A DNA stretch of 64,000 bases from Ignavibacteriales bacterium (GTDB lineage Bacteria; Bacteroidota; Ignavibacteria; UBA10030), in the NCBI GenBank assembly GCA_026390575.1, contig JAPLFR010000016.1, forward strand, positions 310,001 to 374,000, in the 5' to 3' direction. This document shows positions 56,295 to 63,606 of the stretch, one piece after another. The translations under genes and the position numbers were made by a program. Each line of letters starts with the position of its first letter. The stretch's first letter is position 1. Under the pieces are notes generated by a model that saw only the letters and a list, made by a program, of their open reading frames with translations, searched no databases and had not been told where the DNA came from.

Positions 56295-57227
56295 ATGAAA
56301 AAAACAACTGTTTTACGAAAAGCAATTATGAAACGACGTGCTGTTGTCGTTCCCGGAGCACATGACGCACTCAGCGCGAAAATCATCGAGTTGTGTGGAT
56401 TTGAGGCAATTCAGATATCAGGGTATGGCATTGCAGGTTCTCTTATCGGCAAACCGGATGTCGGCCTCGTTCAGATGAAAGATGTACTCGATATAACTTG
56501 GAATATTACACAGGCAGTGAACATTCCTGTTATGGCAGATGTTGATACCGGTGGTGGCAATGCAGTCAACGCTGCATGGATTACCGAACGTCTGCTTCAG
56601 ATGGGTGTTGCTGGGATGAATATTGAAGATCAAGTATTCCCGAAACGCTGCGGACATATGTCAGGCAAAGAAGTCATTCCAGCAGAAGAAATGGCGGGAA
56701 AAGTTCGTGCATGCGCTCGATTGAGAGACCGCAGAGATAAGGATTTTGTTATCAATGCGCGTACAGATGTGTTTGCTGTCGAAGGATTAGACGAAGCTAT
56801 TCGTCGCTGTAATCTCTATCTCAAAGCCGGTGCCGATCTCGCATTCATCGACGGTATTAAAACGAAAGCCGATATTCAGCGGGCTGTGAAAGAAGTAAAA
56901 GGGCCTCTCTCTGTTAATTTAATGGATGCAATTTCTGGAATGAAAACCGAACTCATTCCAATTCCCGAGCTCGCCAAGATGAAAGTCGGGCGTGTATCAA
57001 TTCCCGTCGCGTCTATTATGGTCGCACATAAAGCATTAATGAACTTCTTTACTACTTTGAAGAATTCACCGAGCGGCATTTTACCCGGACAAACACAATG
57101 GGTATCTTCGTTCGAAGATTATACAGACTTTGTCGGATTAAAAGAATACCGGTTGATGGAAAATGAGTTCCTTCCAAATAACCGCCTTGATGATAAGTAT
57201 CAAGGTATGAAGAAAATTGTCGGATAA
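56295..57227 (+). CDS. Isocitrate-lyase/PEP-mutase superfamily C-C lyase
   Basis: A 310-residue TIM-barrel enzyme. It starts VVVPGAHDALSAKIIELCGF, then QISGYGIAGSLIGKPDVGLV, the metal-binding DVDTGGGNAVNAAW, and FPKRCGHMSGKEV. The last holds K-R-C-G-H, whose Cys is the catalytic acid of methylisocitrate lyase and 2,3-dimethylmalate lyase. PEP mutases and oxaloacetate decarboxylases lack this loop. It should therefore split a hydroxy di- or tricarboxylate. The ATG at 56295 has GGGAG at the right distance; the ATG at 56283 is the alternative. Context suggests a C7 acid derived from 2-oxoadipate as substrate. Confidence 0.85.
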   Translation: MKKTTVLRKAIMKRRAVVVPGAHDALSAKIIELCGFEAIQISGYGIAGSLIGKPDVGLVQMKDVLDITWNITQAVNIPVMADVDTGGGNAVNAAWITERLLQMGVAGMNIEDQVFPKRCGHMSGKEVIPAEEMAGKVRACARLRDRRDKDFVINARTDVFAVEGLDEAIRRCNLYLKAGADLAFIDGIKTKADIQRAVKEVKGPLSVNLMDAISGMKTELIPIPELAKMKVGRVSIPVASIMVAHKALMNFFTTLKNSPSGILPGQTQWVSSFEDYTDFVGLKEYRLMENEFLPNNRLDDKYQGMKKIVG

Positions 57228-57315
57228 GATTATTTACGAGTAAAAAAAGAATGGCTTTTGAAAATAAGGAATCAAATATTTAACCATCAACTTACATAAA
57301 ACAAGGAGGTAACAG

Positions 57316-57684
57316 ATGAAAGGTATCTCTACTATCAGCTATAAAGGGAAACAAATATTTTTATTGGATATCTCTTATCTTATATTAAAGGATCGTGAAG
57401 AATTTAAAAAATATATCGCACATGCTGGAGAAGTAATCCAAAAACAACCTCCAAAATCAGTTCTCATCATTACTGATACTACAAATACAAAATTCGATAC
57501 TGATTTTGTTGAAACATTAAAGGAGTATGCAAAGCACAACAATCCCTATATCAAAGCGAGCGCTCTCGTTGGTCTCTCAGGAATGCAAAAGGTAATTTTC
57601 TATGCTGTGAAAACTTTTACTGGAAGAGATTTTTATATCGCAAAGGATTTTTCAGATGCCCAAGAATGGTTAATACGACAGTAA
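57316..57684 (+). CDS. Hypothetical protein inside the lysine cluster (STAS/SpoIIAA-like)
   Basis: A 122-residue soluble protein with an alternating beta/alpha pattern: ISTISYKGKQIFLLDISYLI, then KSVLIITDTTNTKFDTDF and IKASALVGLSGMQKVIFYAV, ending AKDFSDAQEWLI. The shape resembles SpoIIAA/STAS-like proteins, but this is a weak match. A very strong AAGGAGG site precedes it. Its place between the lyase and the hydratase genes suggests a link to the pathway, but no function can be assigned. Confidence 0.65.
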   Translation: MKGISTISYKGKQIFLLDISYLILKDREEFKKYIAHAGEVIQKQPPKSVLIITDTTNTKFDTDFVETLKEYAKHNNPYIKASALVGLSGMQKVIFYAVKTFTGRDFYIAKDFSDAQEWLIRQ

Positions 57685-57740
57685 CTCTCAAGATACATTG
57701 GAGCCGAAGAGACGAAAATCAAACAATAAAGGAGTAGTCA

Positions 57741-59042
57741 ATGGGAATGACTATTGTTGAAAAGATTCTCGCACGTGCATCCGGTCTGAAATCGGTCAAA
57801 GCTGGTGATGTTGTCGAGCCAAAAGTAGATTTTGCCATGTCGCATGAAAATGCTGCATTGGTTATAAATCAATTCATGGAAATCTATCAGGGGACAGGGA
57901 TCGCGCCTAAGCTATGGGATTCGTTAAAAATCGGCATTATTTTCGATCATCGCGTTCCAGCCGAATCTCCCAAAACAGCAACCAACCAAAAAAAGATTCG
58001 GGAGTTTGTCCAGGCGAATTCCATTGCAAAGTTTCACGATATCCGTGGCGATGTCGGTGGTATCTGTCATCAGGTGCTGCCGGAAAATGGCTATGTGCTT
58101 CCTGGCAATGTGGTCGTTGGAACGGATAGCCACACGACTAGTCATGGTGCAATGGGGGCCTTTGCTTTCGGAATCGGAGCTACTGAAATGGCAAGTGTGT
58201 GGGCGCTCGGTACAGTGCTCAATGTCGAAGTCCCCGCAACGATCAAAGTCAACGTCACCGGTACATTTAAGAAATTTGTCGGTCCTAAAGATCTTATTTT
58301 AGATATCATCGGTATATTGACCGCTGAAGGAGCAAATTTCAAGGTGATCGAATTCCATGGTCCGACTATTAAGAAGATGTCTACGTCAGGGCGGCTTGTC
58401 ATTTGCAATATGGCCGTTGAAGCGGGGGCGACAAGCGGCATCGTTCCATCAGATAAGGAAACTGATCGTTATCTCCGCAAAGAAGCAAAAGTTAAAGGAA
58501 AGATTGAATTGGTCAAGCCGGATAAAGATGCAGTGTATGTACGGATCATTGACATCGATGTTTCTCGATTGGAACCACAGATAGCATGTCCGCACACCGT
58601 GGACAATGTTAAACCGATCAAAGAAGTAATTGGAACGAAGGTGAATCAGATCGTTATCGGTTCGTGCACCAACGGTCGATTGGATGATTTAGCTGTTGCG
58701 GCAAAAATTCTGAGCGGTAAAAAGGTTGCTCAAGGAACACGCATGCTTATCTTCCCTGCTTCCGGGCGAATCTTCAATCAAGCGCTGGCGAAAGGATACA
58801 TGGGCACGTTTATGAAGGCTGGGGCCGTCGTGATGAATTCCGGTTGCGGGCCATGCCTTGGTGTGCATGAAGGAGCGCTGGGAGATGGTGAAGTAGCTCT
58901 TTCAACAACGAATAGAAATTTCAAAGGACGAATGGGCAATCCAAAATCCGAGGTTTATCTCTGTTCACCGGCAGTAGCAGCTGCGTCGGCTATAACGGGT
59001 GTCATTACCGATCCGCGGACAATGAAAGGAGGAAAAAAATAA
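57741..59042 (+). CDS. Homoaconitase/isopropylmalate-isomerase-like large subunit
   Basis: A 433-residue aconitase-superfamily protein of the two-subunit (LeuC/HacA) type. The 4Fe-4S ligands are the Cys in VIGSCTNGRLDDL and the two Cys in NSGCGPCLGVHEG, and VVGTDSHTTSHGAMGAFAFG and FDHRVPAESPKTATNQK are family motifs. It would dehydrate and rehydrate a hydroxy-acid, moving the hydroxyl group. With the small subunit it may act on homocitrate/homoisocitrate or 2,3-dimethylmalate-like acids. No leuA or leuB lies nearby, which argues against leucine synthesis. AAAGGAG precedes the ATG. Confidence 0.88.
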   Translation: MGMTIVEKILARASGLKSVKAGDVVEPKVDFAMSHENAALVINQFMEIYQGTGIAPKLWDSLKIGIIFDHRVPAESPKTATNQKKIREFVQANSIAKFHDIRGDVGGICHQVLPENGYVLPGNVVVGTDSHTTSHGAMGAFAFGIGATEMASVWALGTVLNVEVPATIKVNVTGTFKKFVGPKDLILDIIGILTAEGANFKVIEFHGPTIKKMSTSGRLVICNMAVEAGATSGIVPSDKETDRYLRKEAKVKGKIELVKPDKDAVYVRIIDIDVSRLEPQIACPHTVDNVKPIKEVIGTKVNQIVIGSCTNGRLDDLAVAAKILSGKKVAQGTRMLIFPASGRIFNQALAKGYMGTFMKAGAVVMNSGCGPCLGVHEGALGDGEVALSTTNRNFKGRMGNPKSEVYLCSPAVAAASAITGVITDPRTMKGGKK

Positions 59043-59043
59043 T

Positions 59044-59544
59044 ATGGCAAAGGTTATTTATACACTCGGCAACGATATTTCCACCGACATCATTTATCCC
59101 GGCCGCTATATGGCAACTGTTTTACCGACTGAAACGCCGCAATTTGCATTTGCCGACATCAAAGACTTGAACGACTTGTTAAAGTCGAAACAGGTTCCGG
59201 CGGGCAGCATTATCGTAGGTGGAAAAAATTTTGGCTGCGGTTCTTCACGCGAGCAAGCAGTCTCCGCGCTGAAAGGTTACGAACTGATCATTGTTGCAAA
59301 GAATTTTGCCCGCATCTTCCTGCAAAACAGTATTAATCTGGGATTGCAGACTATAACCTGTCCGACTCTGGAAGTGGTCAACGGCGATAGTGTTGAAATA
59401 ACACCAACCGCAGTAACGAATACAACCTCCGGCAAATCATTCCCTGTTATTCCTCTGCCCAAAGCACGGCAGGCAATTATTGAAGCGGGTGGATTAATTC
59501 CTTACACCAGGAAACGAGTGCTGGCAAAAGCTGAGGCCAGTTAA
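59044..59544 (+). CDS. Homoaconitase/isopropylmalate-isomerase-like small subunit
   Basis: A 166-residue swivel-domain subunit (LeuD/HacB type). It has GNDISTDIIYPGRYMATVLP near the N-terminus and FGCGSSREQAVSALKGYELI with the conserved R near residue 70. The substrate-recognition loop reads YMAT, where isopropylmalate isomerases usually have YLRT, so specificity is likely different. It begins one base after the large-subunit stop, with AGGAGG inside the end of that gene. A terminator follows 15 bases after it, marking the end of the cluster. Confidence 0.88.
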   Translation: MAKVIYTLGNDISTDIIYPGRYMATVLPTETPQFAFADIKDLNDLLKSKQVPAGSIIVGGKNFGCGSSREQAVSALKGYELIIVAKNFARIFLQNSINLGLQTITCPTLEVVNGDSVEITPTAVTNTTSGKSFPVIPLPKARQAIIEAGGLIPYTRKRVLAKAEAS

Positions 59545-59555
59545 ACTGAGACAAT

Positions 59556-59588
59556 AAAAAACCGATTCGTTCGAAAATCGGTTTTTTT
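59556..59588 (+). terminator. Rho-independent terminator of the lysine cluster
   Basis: AAAAAACCGATT (59556-59567), eight-base loop, AATCGGTTTTTT (59576-59587). It is a strong hairpin with a T-run directly after the hydratase small subunit gene. Confidence 0.9.
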
Positions 59589-59651
59589 ATAACCCGGCAT
59601 GACCCTGCATCTTCAGACTTTAGAAATCAGTAACACCCAATTGTGTCTATA

Positions 59652-60056
59652 TCATAAATCCATGGTTGTAGAATCAAGAGCATACACGGCATTGGCAATA
59701 TCAACAGCAAAGGGTTCATCATGATACTGTTCTTTTGCCGTTTTGGTTAATACGGCAGCAAGGTCTGCATAGATGTGCCAATCGCGTTTATTGTTTGCAT
59801 ACGACAAAGTCCTTTTTGTTATACGGCTATGAAATCCAAGATGATACATCTTGGATTGTTGAGCGCCCAAACAATGGACGATGTCTCGGAGACTTTCACG
59901 ATATGTTAGTTGTGCAAATGCCATACAAAGAAAATGATCCCAACAGGAAAACTGTTGAACTTTATATGAATCATGGTATCGTTCGACGCAACGGTAAAAT
60001 TCGTGTATAGGTATATGATCCATTATTTGAGAAAATATTGTCCGCCCGATATTCAT
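59652..60056 (-). pseudogene. Truncated IS4-family transposase (DUF4372 N-terminus)
   Basis: 134 residues matching only the N-terminal third of IS4-type transposases: FSQIMDHIPIHEFYRCVERY, SCWDHFLCMAFAQLTYRESL and ending YALDSTTMDL, where the first catalytic Asp (DST) should be followed by about 250 more residues. The frame stops immediately after, so the rest of the DDE domain is deleted. I see no clear terminal inverted repeats. It marks the left side of the GH130 region. Confidence 0.85.
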
Positions 60057-60299
60057 ATGTTTCCTTATGAATGATTGATTCCTTCATAGGATAGCATTTT
60101 ATCGGTTTTGATTTCAAATCGAAAACGGTCATATTATTCTCTAACACATTTATTATATTTACGTTACAGCTACTACAAAGACCAACAGTTGGACACTAGT
60201 GGTATATAGTTTATTAAAAAATAATGAATGCATCACGTATCAATGACGTATGACTGCTTGCACCAAGTATGAACATTAATCTTATTTGAGGAAAGAAAT
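60057..60299 (+). promoter_or_regulatory. Upstream region of GH130 with a possible operator
   Basis: This gap must contain the promoter of the first GH130 gene. Bases 60103-60128 include GATTTCAAATC, an 11-base palindrome flanked by TTTT and AAAA, which might be an operator for the LacI-family regulator at the right end of the window. LacI-type sites are usually even-centred, so this is weak. Confidence 0.3.
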
Positions 60300-61292
60300 A
60301 TGAAAAAAACAATCATTGGCAAAGAATTGCGGAATATTCCTTGGGAAAACAAACCATCAAACTGTGGTGATGCTGTCTGGAGATATAGCAAAAACCCGAT
60401 TCTTGACTGGAATCCAATTCCAAAAGCTGCCCGAATCTATAACAGTGCGGTTTCGCCTCATGAGGGGGCTTTTGTTGGTATCTTTAGAGCTGATCAAAAA
60501 AATGGAAGAGCAACATTGTTTTCTGGTAAAAGTAAAGATGCCATCGTCTGGGAGATCAGCCCCGATCCAATCCAATGGGTAGACGAAAATGGGAAACCTG
60601 ATCCAACAAGTTACGCATATGATCCTCGCCTAGTTCGCATTGATGATAATTTTTATATCGTTTGGTGTGATGATATGCATGGTGCATCCATAGGATTGGG
60701 GAAAACAAAAGATTTTCGTTCCTTTGTGCGCTTGTCAAATCCACTGATGCCATTTAATAGGAACGGAGTCTTGTTTCCTCGAAAAGTAAATGGAAAATAC
60801 CTCCTCCTGAGCAGGCCAAGCGACAGCGGACATACACACTTCGGCGATATATTTTTAAGTGAAAGTCCTGATCTCATCCATTGGGGAAATCACAAATTTG
60901 TCATGGGAAAAGGAGGACAAGGATGGTGGCAGGGTGTTAAAGTTGGCGCTGGACCGATTCCGATTGAAACTACCGAGGGGTGGTTATTATTTTATCACGG
61001 TGTATCGACAACGTGCAATGGATTTGTCTATAGTTTTGGAGCCGTCATTCTCGATATTGACAATCCCAGTAGAGTATTATATCGAACGCGTGACTATCTT
61101 CTTACGCCTGAAAAGCCTTACGAGACAACGGGTTTTGTCCCTAATGTTGTTTTCCCTTGTGCAAATCTTTACGATTCAGAAACCGGAAGAATCGCGATCT
61201 ATTACGGTGCAGCCGATACTTGTACTGCCCTTGCTTTTGCACAAGTCGACGAACTCATCGATTATATCAAGAAGAATTCTGAGTCGTTTTAA
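60300..61292 (+). CDS. GH130-family mannoside phosphorylase
   Basis: A 330-residue five-bladed beta-propeller enzyme of glycoside hydrolase family 130, which phosphorolyses beta-mannosides to mannose 1-phosphate. Visible blades include KAARIYNSAVSPHEGAFVGIFRAD (in parts), TSYAYDPRLVRIDDNFYIVW with the candidate proton-donor Asp, GVLFPRKVNGKYLLLSRPSD, KVGAGPIPIETTEGWLLFYHG and AIYYGAADTCTALAFA. It resembles the subfamily that acts on beta-1,4-mannooligosaccharides or mannosyl-GlcNAc. There is no signal peptide, so it is cytoplasmic. It is followed by a second GH130 gene 600 bases later. Confidence 0.88.
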   Translation: MKKTIIGKELRNIPWENKPSNCGDAVWRYSKNPILDWNPIPKAARIYNSAVSPHEGAFVGIFRADQKNGRATLFSGKSKDAIVWEISPDPIQWVDENGKPDPTSYAYDPRLVRIDDNFYIVWCDDMHGASIGLGKTKDFRSFVRLSNPLMPFNRNGVLFPRKVNGKYLLLSRPSDSGHTHFGDIFLSESPDLIHWGNHKFVMGKGGQGWWQGVKVGAGPIPIETTEGWLLFYHGVSTTCNGFVYSFGAVILDIDNPSRVLYRTRDYLLTPEKPYETTGFVPNVVFPCANLYDSETGRIAIYYGAADTCTALAFAQVDELIDYIKKNSESF

Positions 61293-61578
61293 GAATTCAT
61301 TGAATATATCATAGGATTTCTCCAGTTGAATAGAAATTACCGGTTGAAAATTTTTATTATCCATAAATCTTTTTTCGCATATTTCCTCTCATTGGTTGCC
61401 GGAAGAATCCCTCACTCTCTGGTAATGTGAATCTTTGCACAAATTCATTCACATCACTCTCAGCAGTATTCATAAAGCTGATGCAGGACTTTCTCGTCTT
61501 ACTCTTTCAGACTCCTTCATTTTGGTTATTAAATCCGTAAAGGATTATTAAGTTGATAACCCAAGGATACCTGCACGA
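61293..61578. other. Intergenic region, nothing recognised
   Basis: About 285 AT-rich bases between the GH130 gene and the small membrane ORF. In-frame upstream sequence of that ORF is open only to a stop at 61549, so no transporter body is present here. No hairpin terminator is obvious. Confidence 0.45.
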
Positions 61579-61875
61579 ATGGAAAAATATACAAATTTTA
61601 CCCGAGATTTCTTTAATGTAATTGTCGGAATTATTTGGCAAACTTCAGTCTTTATTATCCCTATTGCTTTAGTAACTCAGGAGCATTTGATATTTACAGT
61701 TTCCTTAAGTATAGTATTGATGACATCCATTATTCTCAAATTTACTTGGTGGAATAATCTCGATGCCGCGAGCAAGGAAATCTTACCAGCGGATTTTGAC
61801 GAACGTGTCTTAGGAACGACTTCGGCGACGACTCAGGTTTCATCAGCTGCTGAAACAATTTCATTCTCAAAATAA
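61579..61875 (+). CDS. Small membrane protein, possibly the tail of a symporter
   Basis: A 98-residue ORF with two hydrophobic helices (about 12-33 and 39-56) and a polar C-terminus. The stretch TRDFFNVIVGIIWQTSVFII and ILKFTWWNNLD resembles the last helices of sodium:solute symporters found beside GH130 genes in Bacteroidota. No preceding helices are encoded, so it is either a remnant of a deleted transporter or an independent small protein. It lies 15 bases before the second GH130 gene and may be co-transcribed. Confidence 0.45.
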   Translation: MEKYTNFTRDFFNVIVGIIWQTSVFIIPIALVTQEHLIFTVSLSIVLMTSIILKFTWWNNLDAASKEILPADFDERVLGTTSATTQVSSAAETISFSK

Positions 61876-61890
61876 TATGGAACAATTCAA

Positions 61891-63090
61891 GTGAAGAAGA
61901 ACATATCCAAAGAATTAGTCTTCAAGAAAAAGGTTCAGCAATTATTGAAGGACCAAGAAAAATTACTTCGGAACAAGAACACTCCTTCAAAGAAAACCAA
62001 TGGTGTGTTTCAACGGTACATCAATCCTGTCTTGACTGCCGACCATGTGCCAATTCCCTGGCGCTACGATCTCAATTTCAAGACAAATCCATTCCTGATG
62101 GAACGGTTGGGAGTGAACGCAACATTCAACTCAGGAGCGATGGAATTCAAGGGAAAAATTGTTTTGGCTGTTCGTGTGGAAGGGGTTGATCGGAAATCTT
62201 TTTTCGCAATTGCAGAATCACCAAATGGAGTTGATAACTTTCGATTTTGGGATTACCCCATTCAACTGCAGGAAACGAATGATCCGGACATCAACGTCTA
62301 TGATATGCGGCTCGTGAAGCACGAAGATGGATGGATCTACGGATTATTCTGCACCGAACGCAAAGATACAAATGTTGCTCGAACCGATACTTCTTCAGCA
62401 CTTGCCCAATGCGGCATTGTGCGGACAAAGGATCTTCTCCACTGGGAGAGACTTCCCGACCTCATCACAAAATCACCGCAGCAGCGGAATGTTGTTCTCC
62501 ATCCGGAATTTATGAGAGGAAAATATGCCTTCTACACCAGACCGCAAGATGGGTTTATCGAGGCCGGTTCTGGCGGCGGTATTGGCTGGGGTCTTTCAGA
62601 AAGCATGGAATCGGCACAAATCGATAGCGAGATTATCATCGACGACAGGCAGTATCATACAATTAAAGAAGTAAAAAATGGTTTAGGACCTGCACCGATC
62701 AAAACGGAAAAAGGCTGGCTGCAATTGGCGCATGGTGTTCGGAATACAGTCGCCGGTCTCCGCTATGTTTTATTTATGTTTCTTACTGATCTGAAAGATC
62801 CATCAAAAGTTATAGCAAAGCCGGGTGGTTATTTCTTAGCCCCCGAAGGCGAAGAACGAATCGGTGATGTATCCAATGTAACATTTAGCAATGGCTGGGT
62901 GGAACGATCTGATGGCAGGGTATTTATTTACTATGGTTCTTCGGATACACGTATGCACGTCGCTGTTTCCACAGTGGAACGACTGTTGGACTATGTCTTG
63001 CATACACCGGAGGATGGGTTGCGGACTGGATCAAGTGTGCATCAGCGTATTCAACTCATTAAAAGAAATAGTGAGGCAACGAAGAAATAA
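61891..63090 (+). CDS. GH130-family 4-O-beta-D-mannosyl-D-glucose phosphorylase-like
   Basis: A 399-residue GH130 enzyme of the longer subfamily 1 type. It has an N-terminal helical extension rich in Lys (residues 1-35), then RYINPVLTADHVPIPWRYDL, FNSGAMEFKGKIVLAVRVEG, INVYDMRLVKHEDGWIYGLF with the predicted catalytic Asp, EVKNGLGPAPIKTEKGWLQL and RVFIYYGSSDTRMHVAVS. Such enzymes release mannose 1-phosphate and glucose from mannosyl-glucose in mannan catabolism. The start is GTG at 61891, because an ATG shortly before it meets a stop after five codons. Confidence 0.9.
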   Translation: MKKNISKELVFKKKVQQLLKDQEKLLRNKNTPSKKTNGVFQRYINPVLTADHVPIPWRYDLNFKTNPFLMERLGVNATFNSGAMEFKGKIVLAVRVEGVDRKSFFAIAESPNGVDNFRFWDYPIQLQETNDPDINVYDMRLVKHEDGWIYGLFCTERKDTNVARTDTSSALAQCGIVRTKDLLHWERLPDLITKSPQQRNVVLHPEFMRGKYAFYTRPQDGFIEAGSGGGIGWGLSESMESAQIDSEIIIDDRQYHTIKEVKNGLGPAPIKTEKGWLQLAHGVRNTVAGLRYVLFMFLTDLKDPSKVIAKPGGYFLAPEGEERIGDVSNVTFSNGWVERSDGRVFIYYGSSDTRMHVAVSTVERLLDYVLHTPEDGLRTGSSVHQRIQLIKRNSEATKK

Positions 63091-63114
63091 TTCCTCTGCT
63101 TTGAGCCATGAAGG

Positions 63115-63158
63115 CCTGCTGATCAGAATTGTGGTTTGATGACAGCAGGTTTTTTATT
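63115..63158 (+). terminator. Probable terminator after the GH130 pair
   Basis: CCTGCTG (63115-63121) and CAGCAGG (63143-63149) form a seven-base stem with a 21-base loop, followed by TTTTTTATTTT. It lies 25 bases after the second GH130 gene. Confidence 0.65.
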
Positions 63159-63225
63159 TTAACGGCGGCTTTCAATTGAGCGCCAATGAGCAATTAACCG
63201 ATTTATTTGGCTCTGCGAATCTTCT

Positions 63226-63519
63226 TTAAGAAGTGCTATGATTATAATGCCAGCAGACAATATCGTTCTCATCCGTGTAGGGCTTTTCTTCGATGCTATC
63301 GTCAATAATGAGAACGCCATCGGTAGACTCGACTGCTCGAACGTGAGACTTGACGATGTGCCATAACTCTCGGGACTTAGGAATATCTTCCGTCAAGAAT
63401 CGTGTGATTTTGTCATGGCTGATAGCGCCCTGTAAAAGGGCAGACAATCGTGTCGATGGTGTTGCGCTATAGGAACTGAGTAAGTAATCGCTGTACATGT
63501 CCAAAAGAGTTTTATCCAT
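63226..63519 (-). pseudogene. Truncated transposase (N-terminal fragment)
   Basis: 97 residues beginning MDKTLLDMYSDYLLSSYSAT, then ALLQGAISHDKITRFLTEDI and VLIIDDSIEEKPYTDENDIV, and ending CWHYNHSTS. This matches the N-terminus of a DDE transposase common in Bacteroidota (IS701-like or related), in which the Asp pair of IIDD would be the first catalytic position. About two thirds of the protein is missing. Together with the IS4 fragment it brackets the GH130 region. Confidence 0.8.
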
Positions 63520-63606
63520 TGATATTCTCCGCTCTGGTCTTTCTCAATGTACTACTCTTTCTTTTTATTGCTTTGCATAACATCAGTTAGATAATATCTT
63601 TTGCTG

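Noticed and set aside
57741-59544. Leucine biosynthesis leuCD
   Set aside because: No leuA or leuB is adjacent; the linked genes concern lysine, and the small-subunit specificity loop differs from isopropylmalate isomerases.
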